Source: Volucribacter amazonae
GTDB taxonomy: Bacteria; Pseudomonadota; Gammaproteobacteria; Enterobacterales; Pasteurellaceae
Length of the DNA: 64,000 nucleotides
Reading direction: 5' to 3'
NCBI RefSeq assembly: GCF_029783845.1
Contig: NZ_LWID01000001.1
Location: 248,001-312,000 of the forward strand
In this document: piece after piece, positions 27,748 through 36,481 of the stretch
How the letters are laid out: the number at the start of each line of letters is the position of its first letter
How positions within the stretch are numbered: the first letter of the stretch is position 1
Notes under the pieces: model-generated
Seen by the model: only the letters and a program-made list of their open reading frames with translations
Database searches by the model: none
What the model was told of the DNA's origin: nothing
Position numbers and translations under genes: made by a program

Positions 27748-28668
27748 ATGCTAACCAATAACCTACTCTTAGGCATTATCCTTGCTTTGTTTGCGGCATT
27801 GCTAAATAGTTCTATTGGTATTTTTAGCAAAATTCTAATGCAGAATGGATTAAATGCACAAGATATTGCATTTTTTAAGACCTTAATAGCTTTTTTTGTT
27901 TTGAGCAGTTTATGTTGGCGTAAACCGCTTGCTTATCAAAAACAACAAATCATTCAAACGCCATTACATTCTCGAGCTTGGTTATGGAAAGTGGCAATTT
28001 GTGCTTTTCTTGGTATTTTTGTCCTGTTTTTCTTTGAAACTCTGGCTTATGGCTATGGGTTTGCTTCTAATGTTGTGGTTATTTTAATGGCGTCAGCCAC
28101 CATCTCCGCATTAATTTTTGAAGTATTCTTGTTAAAAGAACCGTTAAAAATGACTTCCGTACTGGGTGTGTTATTTGCGGTCATGGGTATTTTTGTGATT
28201 TCTTGGGCAGGTGGTAGTGATAGTCATATTTTTATGATTTTAAATGCCGTTATTGCGGGGACTGGATATGGTTTATTTTCCGTCTGCTTAAGAAAATTTG
28301 GTTTACGCGGTGGCTGGCATTTAACAAGTTTTTTATTGTTTTTCGGGAGTTTATATTTATTTTTTCCTTATTGGTGGAAAGGAAATCACATTCAGTGGCA
28401 TTTAGAAGTTGTTATTTACCTTGTTGCTTTAGCTATTTTACCCACCATTTTAGGTTTCTATTGCACAACCAAAGCCTTATCTTATTTAACGGCGACTAAG
28501 GTACAAGTGATTGAATTATCTGAACCTATTTTTGCGGTTTTACTTGCTTGGTGGTTTTTACAAGAAATACCTAATCATCAATTTTTTATTGGTGCAAGTT
28601 TGATTGTGCTAGGTATTTTGTTAATTAATCAAATCCATTTGCATTTTCTGGCTAAAAAAGAAATTTAG
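27748..28668 (+). CDS. EamA/DMT-superfamily transporter
   Basis: 306 residues from the ATG at 27748, preceded by AAAGGA; an ATG at 27730 would add six residues. Ten hydrophobic segments in two EamA repeats (about 10-145 and 158-300; for example LALFAALLNSSIGIFSKIL). Members move small metabolites; the substrate here cannot be told. Confidence 0.8.
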   Translation: MLTNNLLLGIILALFAALLNSSIGIFSKILMQNGLNAQDIAFFKTLIAFFVLSSLCWRKPLAYQKQQIIQTPLHSRAWLWKVAICAFLGIFVLFFFETLAYGYGFASNVVVILMASATISALIFEVFLLKEPLKMTSVLGVLFAVMGIFVISWAGGSDSHIFMILNAVIAGTGYGLFSVCLRKFGLRGGWHLTSFLLFFGSLYLFFPYWWKGNHIQWHLEVVIYLVALAILPTILGFYCTTKALSYLTATKVQVIELSEPIFAVLLAWWFLQEIPNHQFFIGASLIVLGILLINQIHLHFLAKKEI

Positions 28669-28779
28669 TGGGGAAACGATTTACTTTATGTCAATTCCTT
28701 AATTAGATTGCAAATTGTTTTTTTGTACAACAATCTTTCCTTTTAACCAAATAGAGAAGTTTTTATGAAAAAATTATTA

Positions 28780-29029
28780 GAGCTGAAGTAGATGAGCCAG
28801 TTATGATCGACTGTAAAAATGAAAATAACTCATTGTAAATTAAAAAATCACATCAATAGCATTAAAAATTTGTAGAATCAAGAAAAACGTATATTAAGAA
28901 AATATCATGTATTAGCCGAAAATATTTCTCTTGATTCTTGAATGTGCGGTTTAACTTTGGGAAACCTTCTCAGCAACTTAAAATCCTACGAAAATAGTAT
29001 GAAATTTAGGACCTAATCTACTTCAGCCC
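28780..29029. mobile_element. Internally deleted IS1016/IS1595-type element (MITE)
   Basis: Left end GAGCTGAAGTAGATGAG and right end CTAATCTACTTCAGCCCC are inverted repeats like the ends of the element at 32811-33525. The next bases (CAGTTATGATCGACTG, AAAATAACTCATTGTAAATT) match the transposase-start end of that element closely, after which the transposase is gone. About 250 bp and non-coding. Confidence 0.75.
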
Positions 29030-29033
29030 CAAA

Positions 29034-29170
29034 TTAATTAATCACAATGGATTAAGAAAAAACGTAATATCATGTTTATAAAGGATTTTTTAACAAAAAG
29101 AGTTGCTAACAATTTAAGAAAATTATTATTAGCAACCATTTTGTCCATTACACCTAAAGTTTTATCATAA
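29034..29170 (+). repeat. Hairpin repeat with short frame, copy 1
   Basis: Resembles 48072-48210. Contains ATGGATTAAG, then ATGTTTATAAAGGATTTTTTAACAAAAAGAG starting a 33-codon frame with a signal-like peptide. GTTGCTAA (29102-29109) pairs with TTAGCAAC about 20 bases later. Whether the peptide is made is unknown. Confidence 0.45.
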
Positions 29171-29195
29171 GAAAAGTGGCAATAACAGCCACTTT
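29169..29195 (-). terminator. Intrinsic terminator of uvrA
   Basis: On the minus strand AAAGTGGC and GCCACTTT form an 8-bp stem with a 7-base loop followed by TTC and T-rich sequence, 18 bases beyond the uvrA stop. Confidence 0.6.
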
Positions 29196-29213
29196 ATAAT
29201 AAACAACTATAAC

Positions 29214-32045
29214 CTATTTTTTCTGCAATATCGGCGCTAAAAATCTCGCCGTATGTGACCCCTCAATTTTAGCGACCTGTTCAGGTGTACCAGTGGCGAT
29301 AATTTGTCCTCCACCACTTCCCCCTTCGGGTCCAAGATCCACAATCCAGTCAGCGGTTTTAATCACATCAAGATTATGCTCAATCACAACAATGGTATTG
29401 CCCTGATCACGTAAACGATGCAATACTTCTAATAATTGTTTAATATCGGCAAAATGCAACCCTGTTGTAGGCTCGTCAAGGATATAAAGGGTTTTTCCTG
29501 TATCTCGTTTAGAAAGCTCTGTCGCCAATTTTACACGCTGAGCTTCACCACCAGATAAGGTTGTTGATGATTGCCCTAAACGAATATAAGACAAACCAAC
29601 ATCAATTAATGTTTGTAATTTACGTGCAATAGCGGGAATAGCATCAAAAAATTCTCGTGCATCTTCCACTGTCATATTTAATACTTGGTCAATGGTTTTT
29701 CCTTTATAACGAATATCTAAGGTTTCTCGGTTATAGCGTTTACCTTTACATTGATCACAAGGCACATAAACATCAGGTAAAAAATGCATTTCAACCTTAA
29801 TTACCCCATCGCCCTGACAAGCCTCACAGCGTCCACCTCGCACATTAAAACTAAAACGTCCAGGATTATAGCCCCTTGCTCGAGCTTCAGGCACACCTGC
29901 AAATAATTCTCGAATAGGGGTAAATAACCCTGTATAAGTGGCAGGGTTAGAACGGGGTGTACGACCAATAGGACTTTGATTAATATCAATTACCTTATCA
30001 AAAAATTCTAAACCTTTAATCTCTTTATAAGGGGCTGGTTGCCCTTGTTCCGCACGATTTAACTTATGTTGAGCTAAAGGAAATAAAGTATCATTAATTA
30101 AAGTGGATTTTCCTGAACCAGAAACCCCTGTTACACAGGTAAATAATCCTACTGGAATTTCAAGATTTACCCCTTTTAAATTATTTCCCGTTGCTCCCAT
30201 AAGTTTTAACATTTTCTTTTTATCAAGTGCGGTGCGTTTTTCAGGAATTTCTATTTTCTCTTTGCCTGATAAGAATTTCCCTGTCAATGACGCTGGATTT
30301 TGCATAATTTCTTGAGCATTACCTTGAGCAACCACAGACCCACCATGCACACCAGCCCCAGGACCAATATCAATAATATGATCGGCGGCTAAAATAGCAT
30401 CTTCATCATGCTCAACCACAATAACGGTATTACCTAAATTACGTAAATGGAGTAAGGTATTTAATAATCTTTCGTTATCACGTTGATGCAAACCAATAGA
30501 AGGTTCATCTAATACATACATTACTCCTACAAGCCCAGCCCCTATTTGACTAGCAAGGCGAATACGTTGTGCTTCTCCACCAGACAAGGTTTCAGCAGAA
30601 CGAGATAAGGATAAATAATTGAGTCCAACATTGACCAAAAATGCCAACCGCTCACGAATTTCTTTCAAAATTTTATCCGCAATTCTTGCTCGTTGTCCCT
30701 CTAGACTTAACATCCCAAAAAAATCTAATGCTCCACCAATACTCATCTCCGCAATAGCAGGTAAATTGATTTCATTAATAAATACATTACGAGCCTCAGG
30801 ACGTAAACGCGATCCTAAACAATCAGCACAAGGACGTGTACTAATATTTTTTGCCAATTCTTCACGCACTGACATAGATTCCGTTTCTTTATAACGGCGT
30901 GCCATATTATTCAAAATACCTTCAAAACTATGCCGACGTAGCACTACATCACCACGATCATTCACATATTGGAATTCAATTTCTTCTTTACCTGACCCCT
31001 GCAAAATAATTTGCTGAATTTTTTTAGGAAGTTCCTCAAAAGGTGTTTCAATATCAAAATGATAATGCTTTGCTAATGAAGTAAGCATTTGATAATAATA
31101 AAAATTACGCCGATCCCAACCTTTTATTGCCCCATTTGCTAAAGAAATAGACGGATTTTGTATTACCCTTGCTGCATCAAAATATTGTTCAACACCCAAG
31201 CCATCACAAGTAGGACAAGCTCCGGCGGGATTATTAAAAGAAAACAAACGAGGTTCAAGTTCTGGCACAGAATAACCACAATGAGGACAAGCAAAATTAG
31301 CAGAAAAAACCAACTCTTCCCCTTGAGAATTATCCATACTTGCCACAATCGCCGTTCCTCCAGAAAGCTCTAAAGCGGTTTCAAAAGACTCGGCTAAACG
31401 TTGTGCTAAATCAGACCGCACTTTAAAACGATCAACCACAACCTCAATAGTATGCTTTTTATGTAATTCTAACTTCGGCGGATCAGATAAATCACAAATT
31501 TCGCCATCAATTCTTGCTCGAATATACCCCTGAGAGGCAATTTGCTCTAATAATTTAACATGCTCTCCTTTACGAGCCTTAACCACTGGCGCAAGTAACA
31601 TCATTTTACTTTCCTCAGGCAAAGTAAGCACATTATCCACCATTTGACTTACCGTCTGAGCAGTTAATGGAATATGATGATTAGGACAACGAGGTTCTCC
31701 AACTCGAGCAAATAACAAACGTAAATAATCATAGATTTCCGTAATAGTCCCCACCGTAGAACGAGGATTATGTGAAGTTGATTTTTGCTCAATAGAAATG
31801 GCAGGTGATAGCCCCTCAATATGATCAACATCAGGTTTTTCCATTAAAGACAAAAACTGACGTGCATAAGCTGACAAAGACTCTACATAACGCCGTTGCC
31901 CCTCTGCATATAGCGTATCAAAAGCTAATGAAGACTTACCAGAACCTGATAATCCTGTAATCACAATTAACTTATCTCTTGGAATAGTTAAATTAATATT
32001 TTTTAAATTATGTGTTCTCGCCCCACGAATCTCAATTTTATCCAT
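29214..32045 (-). CDS. uvrA: Excinuclease ABC subunit UvrA
   Basis: 943 residues, full length. Two ABC ATPase units: Walker A GLSGSGKSS (near 33) and GVSGSGKST (near 640); signatures LSGGEAQR twice; zinc fingers CPHCGYSVPE... and CEACQGDGV...CDQCKGKRY. It recognises DNA damage and loads UvrB. Divergent from ssb with a LexA-type box between them. Contains two uptake sequences. Confidence 0.97.
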   Translation of the reverse strand: MDKIEIRGARTHNLKNINLTIPRDKLIVITGLSGSGKSSLAFDTLYAEGQRRYVESLSAYARQFLSLMEKPDVDHIEGLSPAISIEQKSTSHNPRSTVGTITEIYDYLRLLFARVGEPRCPNHHIPLTAQTVSQMVDNVLTLPEESKMMLLAPVVKARKGEHVKLLEQIASQGYIRARIDGEICDLSDPPKLELHKKHTIEVVVDRFKVRSDLAQRLAESFETALELSGGTAIVASMDNSQGEELVFSANFACPHCGYSVPELEPRLFSFNNPAGACPTCDGLGVEQYFDAARVIQNPSISLANGAIKGWDRRNFYYYQMLTSLAKHYHFDIETPFEELPKKIQQIILQGSGKEEIEFQYVNDRGDVVLRRHSFEGILNNMARRYKETESMSVREELAKNISTRPCADCLGSRLRPEARNVFINEINLPAIAEMSIGGALDFFGMLSLEGQRARIADKILKEIRERLAFLVNVGLNYLSLSRSAETLSGGEAQRIRLASQIGAGLVGVMYVLDEPSIGLHQRDNERLLNTLLHLRNLGNTVIVVEHDEDAILAADHIIDIGPGAGVHGGSVVAQGNAQEIMQNPASLTGKFLSGKEKIEIPEKRTALDKKKMLKLMGATGNNLKGVNLEIPVGLFTCVTGVSGSGKSTLINDTLFPLAQHKLNRAEQGQPAPYKEIKGLEFFDKVIDINQSPIGRTPRSNPATYTGLFTPIRELFAGVPEARARGYNPGRFSFNVRGGRCEACQGDGVIKVEMHFLPDVYVPCDQCKGKRYNRETLDIRYKGKTIDQVLNMTVEDAREFFDAIPAIARKLQTLIDVGLSYIRLGQSSTTLSGGEAQRVKLATELSKRDTGKTLYILDEPTTGLHFADIKQLLEVLHRLRDQGNTIVVIEHNLDVIKTADWIVDLGPEGGSGGGQIIATGTPEQVAKIEGSHTARFLAPILQKK

Positions 32046-32107
32046 TTTCAGCTAAACCTTTTGACAAAAAAATTTAAAAATTGGAATAATTATCGCATTT
32101 TTGCAAC

Positions 32108-32127
32108 GACTGTTCAAATATCCAGTG
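32108..32127. promoter_or_regulatory. LexA (SOS) box between uvrA and ssb
   Basis: GACTGTTCAAATATCCAGTG fits CTG-N10-CAG in the 153-bp divergent region. uvrA-ssb is a shared SOS promoter region in E. coli, which supports the call. Confidence 0.8.
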
Positions 32128-32199
32128 GATTTTAATAGATCTTTTTTTCTTTTTCAGGCAAAATAACGCAGTTATTAACTTTCAAATAAAGAGGATATT

Positions 32200-32679
32200 A
32201 TGGCTGGAGTAAATAAAGTTATTATTGTAGGAAATTTAGGCAACGACCCAGAAATTAGAACAATGCCAAACGGCGAAGCTGTCGCAAACATTAGCGTTGC
32301 CACCAGTGAAAGTTGGAATGATAGAAATACTGGTGAACGTCGTGAAATCACTGAATGGCATAGAATTGTATTCTATCGTCGCCAAGCCGAAATTGTCGGC
32401 GAATACCTACGTAAAGGCTCCAAAGTTTATGTAGAAGGACGTTTAAGAACAAGAAAATGGCAAGATCAAAATGGACAAGATCGCTATACCACAGAAATTC
32501 AAGGTGACGTATTACAAATGCTAGATAGTCGCAGCGACAGAGCACAAACAGGTTATGCACCACAACAATCATCTCCACAACCAAGCTATCAAGCACAACC
32601 TACCAGATCGGCACCTCAAAAACCATCAACGCCAGCAGAACCTGATATGAATGGTTTTGATGATGATATTCCGTTCTGA
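32200..32679 (+). CDS. ssb: Single-stranded DNA-binding protein
   Basis: 159 residues. OB fold (about 5-112, VNKVIIVGNLGNDPE to VLQMLD), a Q/P/S-rich linker, and the acidic C-terminal peptide DDDIPF used to bind partner proteins. AAGAGG precedes the ATG. This is the last core gene before the accessory island; a terminator follows. Confidence 0.97.
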   Translation: MAGVNKVIIVGNLGNDPEIRTMPNGEAVANISVATSESWNDRNTGERREITEWHRIVFYRRQAEIVGEYLRKGSKVYVEGRLRTRKWQDQNGQDRYTTEIQGDVLQMLDSRSDRAQTGYAPQQSSPQPSYQAQPTRSAPQKPSTPAEPDMNGFDDDIPF

Positions 32680-32723
32680 ATTCTATATACATAAATTCTG
32701 TAAAAATACATCATAAAACTCAA

Positions 32724-32757
32724 AGGGAAACATTACAAAATAAAGTTTCTCTTTTTT
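32724..32757 (+). terminator. Intrinsic terminator after ssb
   Basis: AGGGAAAC (32724-32731) pairs with GTTTCTCT (32745-32752), one G-U pair, followed by TTTTTT. Confidence 0.7.
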
Positions 32758-32810
32758 ACACTTTTATTGACATAGTTAACCTTAAAGAGCAGTATTTATA
32801 CATAATTTTA

Positions 32811-33525
32811 GGGGCTGTACTAGATAACTAGAGCAAATTACTTTTAACTCATTGTTTTAAAATGGAAATTTTAGACTTTATGTTACTGTGATTAAAACAC
32901 CATTCACATTCTTTTAAATATAGCTCAAAATGGGTTTTAGGAATGCCATTAAACTTACGCAAATAACGTTTTGCTTGACTCCAAAAATTCTCAATGCCAT
33001 TAATATGATTATGATGTTCAGCAAAATGTGTGCTATGATTGATGCGAAAATGACTAAATTCACTCACATCAAGTACATCATAACTGCGATAAGTATCGGT
33101 GTAAAATACTATCAGGTTTTACTTTTTCTCGAATAATGGGCCGTAATGTCGCTGATTTTGTATTAGGGGCAAACGGTATAAACTTTACCATGACGCTTTA
33201 AAAGCACGAATACAGCAATTTTACCTATTGTACCGCGTCCTCGTTTTCTTTTCCTAACACCACTAAAATAACTTTCATCTAATTCAACTTCGCCCTCAAA
33301 AACTTCATGAGCTTGTAGGGCAAGATGATAGCCAATCACTTGGCGAATTTTACGGTAAAAAAGTGCCGAAGAATTAGGGTTTATTCCTAATAGATTAGCT
33401 GCTGCTCTTGCCGTCACTTCAAGAACAAAAAACTCAAGAAGTTTTAGTTGTACTTTTCTTTTTAATTTACAATGAGTTATCTTCATTTTTGCAGTCTATC
33501 ATAACTGCTAATCTAATACAGCTCC
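32811..33525 (-). mobile_element. IS1016-like element (IS1595 family), decayed
   Basis: About 715 bp with ends GGGGCTGTACTAGAT and ATCTAATACAGCTCC, inverted repeats. It carries one transposase gene on the minus strand, broken. Flanks do not show a clear 8-bp target duplication, so it is old or rearranged. It marks the left border of the accessory island. Confidence 0.85.
32849..33486 (-). pseudogene. IS1595-family (ISXO2-like) transposase, two frameshifts
   Basis: Two in-frame blocks, 33163-33486 (N-terminal part with ELDESYFSG, first catalytic D) and 32849-33067 (C-terminal part with HNHINGIENFW). The 95 bases between encode the linking peptide (PNTKSATLRPIIREK, then TDTYRSYDVLDV) only if the frame is shifted twice, near 33165 and 33110. 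No functional transposase is expected. Confidence 0.85.
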
Positions 33526-33568
33526 AAAATTAAATACTATCTGAAATTTGGGTTCAAACGGTGTTTTT

Positions 33569-34297
33569 TTATTTTGATTCGTAAAGTCGTATGAGAAATC
33601 TCATCAACACAGTTGTTTGCTCAAGTATATAATCAACCTCTTGTTCTTTATAATTATCTTGATGTTTGACATTATTATTTTGATATGTAGTAAAAAATTT
33701 TATAACTTTATCATTATAAAAATTTTTTATTTCTTTTGAAATTCCTTTATTATCAAGAAAGTTACCTAATTCATTTCTTTGATTTTCTAAGGATTTAGGA
33801 TTACGCAAAATCTGTTGAATTAACGATTCGAATGCACATCTCAAGTCGTCTAATAAATTTCTTGTGAAAATTTGATTAGATTTTTTGGCTAAAGCACTTT
33901 CATAATGCTTTTTAGTTTCTGGATAGTTATCTAGCCACTCTTTTGTTTCTATTGCGACTTCTGGTATATCATCAATTCCATTAGAGTATTGATAATATCT
34001 GCTGGCTAATTTATTCTGTATATCTTTAGCTTTCTCATTATCAGTAAATTTTGGCAAACTACATAAATCTTTAATAATTTTATATTGCTGTTCGGGAGAA
34101 AAGCACATTAAATTTTCTTTTAATGCGGTTCTTTTATTTGGGAGAGTTTTAGGAAACGGATAAGATGAATATGGAATATCAACCCCATATTCCATTGCAT
34201 AGTTCGATAAATATTTACATATTTCATTCCCGCTTAGTCCTTCATTCGTATCAGCTAAAATAGCCGATGCTGATACAATAAATGTGTTATCAATCAT
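33569..34297 (-). CDS. HEPN-like abortive-infection-type protein
   Basis: 242 residues, all-helical, no signal or membrane segment. The C-terminal half (about 145-240) has the pattern of a HEPN-like family often found in defence loci: NLLDDLRCAFESL, KSLENQ, then YQNNNVKHQD with H212 preceded by asparagines rather than the canonical Arg of Rx4-6H. The N-terminal part (PNKRTALKENLMCFSPEQQ) is shared by relatives I recall only as hypothetical proteins. Second gene of an operon with the 352-residue protein upstream (66-base gap). GC is low compared with core genes. Family assignment is tentative. Confidence 0.55.
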   Translation of the reverse strand: MIDNTFIVSASAILADTNEGLSGNEICKYLSNYAMEYGVDIPYSSYPFPKTLPNKRTALKENLMCFSPEQQYKIIKDLCSLPKFTDNEKAKDIQNKLASRYYQYSNGIDDIPEVAIETKEWLDNYPETKKHYESALAKKSNQIFTRNLLDDLRCAFESLIQQILRNPKSLENQRNELGNFLDNKGISKEIKNFYNDKVIKFFTTYQNNNVKHQDNYKEQEVDYILEQTTVLMRFLIRLYESK

Positions 34298-34363
34298 AAT
34301 ATTTTTCTTAAATTATTTTTTATCAGTAATAAATTTTAGATAAATTGTGGAATATACTCCAAA

Positions 34364-35422
34364 TTAATCAATGTGTTTCTTCAATTCAGTTTCTATTTTT
34401 AATATTGCTCTTTCAATATCTTCGATCTTGTCATTAAATTTGTTTATTTTATTTTTCCTATATTCCAAAACTGTATCAGATAGTAAATCAACATCTTTCC
34501 AGTATTGAAATGCTAATAGTTCAGACTCTCTAACAGTTTCTAAAAAATATCCAAATTGTCCAGATTTTTCCTTGGGCTTTATATCATTTGCTATAACATA
34601 GAGTTTGTCATCATTAGTTGCTAGCCAATGCTCAGATATCGTATAGCCATTACTTAGCACTTCCTTTTTTTCTGTGCCAAACCCAATGCTTCTAATCCAA
34701 TATGTATCCATTGCAGCATTCATGCTTGCTACTCGAATAGCTTGTAAGGAATTTCTTTCTTTACAAAAATTATTTCTAATTCGTCGGCGACGTTCTCGTA
34801 TATTCTCGGGTAATGAATGGATTTCTTTTTCGCTTATATCCCAAAAAGCATATTTAGCAATTTCCATTTCAAAACCAGATACCATATCTAAATAGTAAGC
34901 TATTCCATATAAATATTTCTCGAATTTTTTAGCACCTGATATAGTTTTATCCGACTTATAGATTTGTTGAATAAGTAAATAAGGTAAATAAAAACAGCCT
35001 AATGCCTTTTTAGAAATTTCAGATAATTCATGAAAACTAAATACTTGTTCATTTTCAACGATTTCTTTATTTGTTGCCAAAGGATCATCTGATGATGTTT
35101 TCCAGAATTTTTTACAAAATAAATTATATGCTTTTCTTGCCTTAGGAATATAAATTCCTGGCATTTCCTTTATGCCCAATGCAGACATAAGCATATTGGG
35201 ACATTCATTTAATAATCTATATAATGGATATAATCCCATTTCTCTTACATCATCTAAAGTGGAATATTCATTTAATTGCTCCATTCGTTGAATGCTACAA
35301 TTATCTAAATTTATCTGAATAGCTTCTCTTTGTATATTTTTTGACTTTGCATAGGAAATTAAAGAATTAATGTTATCATCTTCCAAAAATGGCGTATAAA
35401 TTCTAATTTCATTTTTAAACAT
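34364..35422 (-). CDS. Unknown 352-residue protein, first gene of a putative defence operon
   Basis: Start chosen at ATG 35422, which has AAAGGAG seven bases upstream; a frame extension of 12 codons lacks a ribosome site. Soluble and helical. Notable are the cluster RERRRRIRNNFCKERNSLQ near residue 220, followed by NAAMDTYWIRSIGFGTE, and a C-terminal charged coiled coil (about 315-350). I do not recognise the family. Its partner downstream is HEPN-like, so it may be a nuclease, sensor or antitoxin; this is inference from context only. Confidence 0.55.
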   Translation of the reverse strand: MFKNEIRIYTPFLEDDNINSLISYAKSKNIQREAIQINLDNCSIQRMEQLNEYSTLDDVREMGLYPLYRLLNECPNMLMSALGIKEMPGIYIPKARKAYNLFCKKFWKTSSDDPLATNKEIVENEQVFSFHELSEISKKALGCFYLPYLLIQQIYKSDKTISGAKKFEKYLYGIAYYLDMVSGFEMEIAKYAFWDISEKEIHSLPENIRERRRRIRNNFCKERNSLQAIRVASMNAAMDTYWIRSIGFGTEKKEVLSNGYTISEHWLATNDDKLYVIANDIKPKEKSGQFGYFLETVRESELLAFQYWKDVDLLSDTVLEYRKNKINKFNDKIEDIERAILKIETELKKHID

Positions 35423-35507
35423 ATATTCTCCTTTATACACAACCATACAACGGTACATTCTCTATCCAGTCCTGTTCCCTAAAATCCGCCATAGAGAAAC
35501 GAAAAGC

Positions 35508-36060
35508 CTATTCAGCCTGGAACTGTTCTACATACACTTTCAAACTTTTCGCTTTCAGATTTTCTTTGGCTTTGACTTCAATCGGAATGACTGTTTGTTT
35601 GCATTGTAGCACAAAATCCACTTCTGCTGTACCTTTTTCCGTTGTCCAGTAAAATATAGGGTTTTCTTGGGTTTCAATCAGTTTGTTGCAATACATAGTG
35701 CTCAGTTAAAGAACCTTTAAATTCGGTAAAAATGCGATTGCCTTCCAATAGCGTAGTTGCATTTAAATAACTTTGGTCGGCAAGTAAACCGACATCCAAA
35801 CCATATAATTTAAAGGCGTTACCTTGAGAGGCAAACAAAGGCAAATGTGGCTTTTTCACTCGCGGTACAACCTGAACTAAACCGCTGCCTTTCAGCCATT
35901 GCAAGGCAATTTCATAATCTTTACTTCTCGCCTTTTTGCATTTGTGCACACATAAATTTTTTGTTTTATTTCTCCAATTTTTCAGGAATGGATGCCAAAA
36001 TTGACCGCACTTTTTTCACCGTTTGCCCATCGGAAATATGTTTAGAAAAATCCTGTTCAT
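35508..36060 (-). pseudogene. C-terminal remnant of an AAA-ATPase with DUF4143 domain
   Basis: Reading on the minus strand: an upstream stretch (YEQDFSKHISDGQTVKKVRS), an in-frame stop near 35965, then 35674-35949 (LKGSGLVQVVPRVKKP, the DUF4143 winged region), then after a frameshift near 35690 the restriction-like end (TAEVDFVLQ ... IPIEVKAKE). The AAA_14 ATPase part is missing. The order is that of the common AAA_14/DUF4143 ATPases. An uptake sequence lies inside (about 36004). Confidence 0.75.
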
Positions 36061-36248
36061 ACGCCATCAATAAAGTGTATAAAAAGCAAAAATACGGTGA
36101 GATGTTCGATTATTTTTTATCATTGTTGAATACCACTACAACCCTATTCAATTTTCTCTACATAATCAAAATAATCTTTTTCCTCTACATTCAATAGGAG
36201 TCGTTTTACAAAATCATCTGAAATCCCGAACAACTCTGACAGTACAAC

Positions 36249-36467
36249 AATTGTGGATTTTCAAGCTAACACAATTACCGATTAGTACATGCATTCACAA
36301 GGGTAATATTTGATTGTAAACGAAAAATAAGATTGCATGTAGGAAGGGGCAAGCAGTTTAAAAATCAATGCTTGCAAATTATCACGGATTCCTGTAGAAT
36401 TCCGAGCAACACACTCGCCATGCCTCTTATCTGTTCTGTGATAATGCACAAATCGGCGAGTTTTTTA
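36249..36467 (+). ncRNA. Putative structured RNA upstream of the Abi_2 gene
   Basis: About 220 non-coding bases packed with perfect stems: 36249-36255/36270-36276 (7 bp), 36286-36293/36334-36341 (8 bp), 36349-36355/36369-36375 (7 bp), 36385-36391/36397-36404 (7 bp, one bulge), and a terminator 36413-36419/36455-36461 (7 bp) followed by T6. In addition 36378-36385 is exactly complementary to 36438-36445 inside the terminator loop, allowing a pseudoknot or an antiterminator. It ends about 15 bases before the Abi_2 ATG. AbiF-type Abi_2 proteins are known to work with a cognate upstream RNA; this is inferred to be one. Confidence 0.55.
36413..36467 (+). terminator. Terminator hairpin just before the Abi_2 start codon
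   Basis: ACTCGCC (36413-36419) pairs with GGCGAGT (36455-36461), followed by TTTTTT (36461-36466). The loop carries an inner stem TTATC/GATAA (36427-36431/36440-36444). A transcript from upstream would end here rather than read into the toxin gene. Confidence 0.75.
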
Positions 36468-36481
36468 TATTGAGGGTTGAA

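Larger units (their letters stand above)
28669..29213. other. 545-bp gap: IS-derived mini-element plus hairpin repeat
   Basis: Filled by an internally deleted IS1016-type element (28780-29029), a hairpin repeat with a 33-codon frame (about 29034-29170) and the uvrA terminator. No conventional gene. Confidence 0.6.

Noticed and set aside
32803..33533. Target-site duplication around the IS1016-like element
   Set aside because: The eight bases on each side (TAATTTTA and AAAATTAA) are not a direct repeat.
35847..36197. 116-codon plus-strand frame with a hydrophobic end
   Set aside because: It lies antisense to the DUF4143 ATPase remnant and begins in its coding sequence; no ribosome site.
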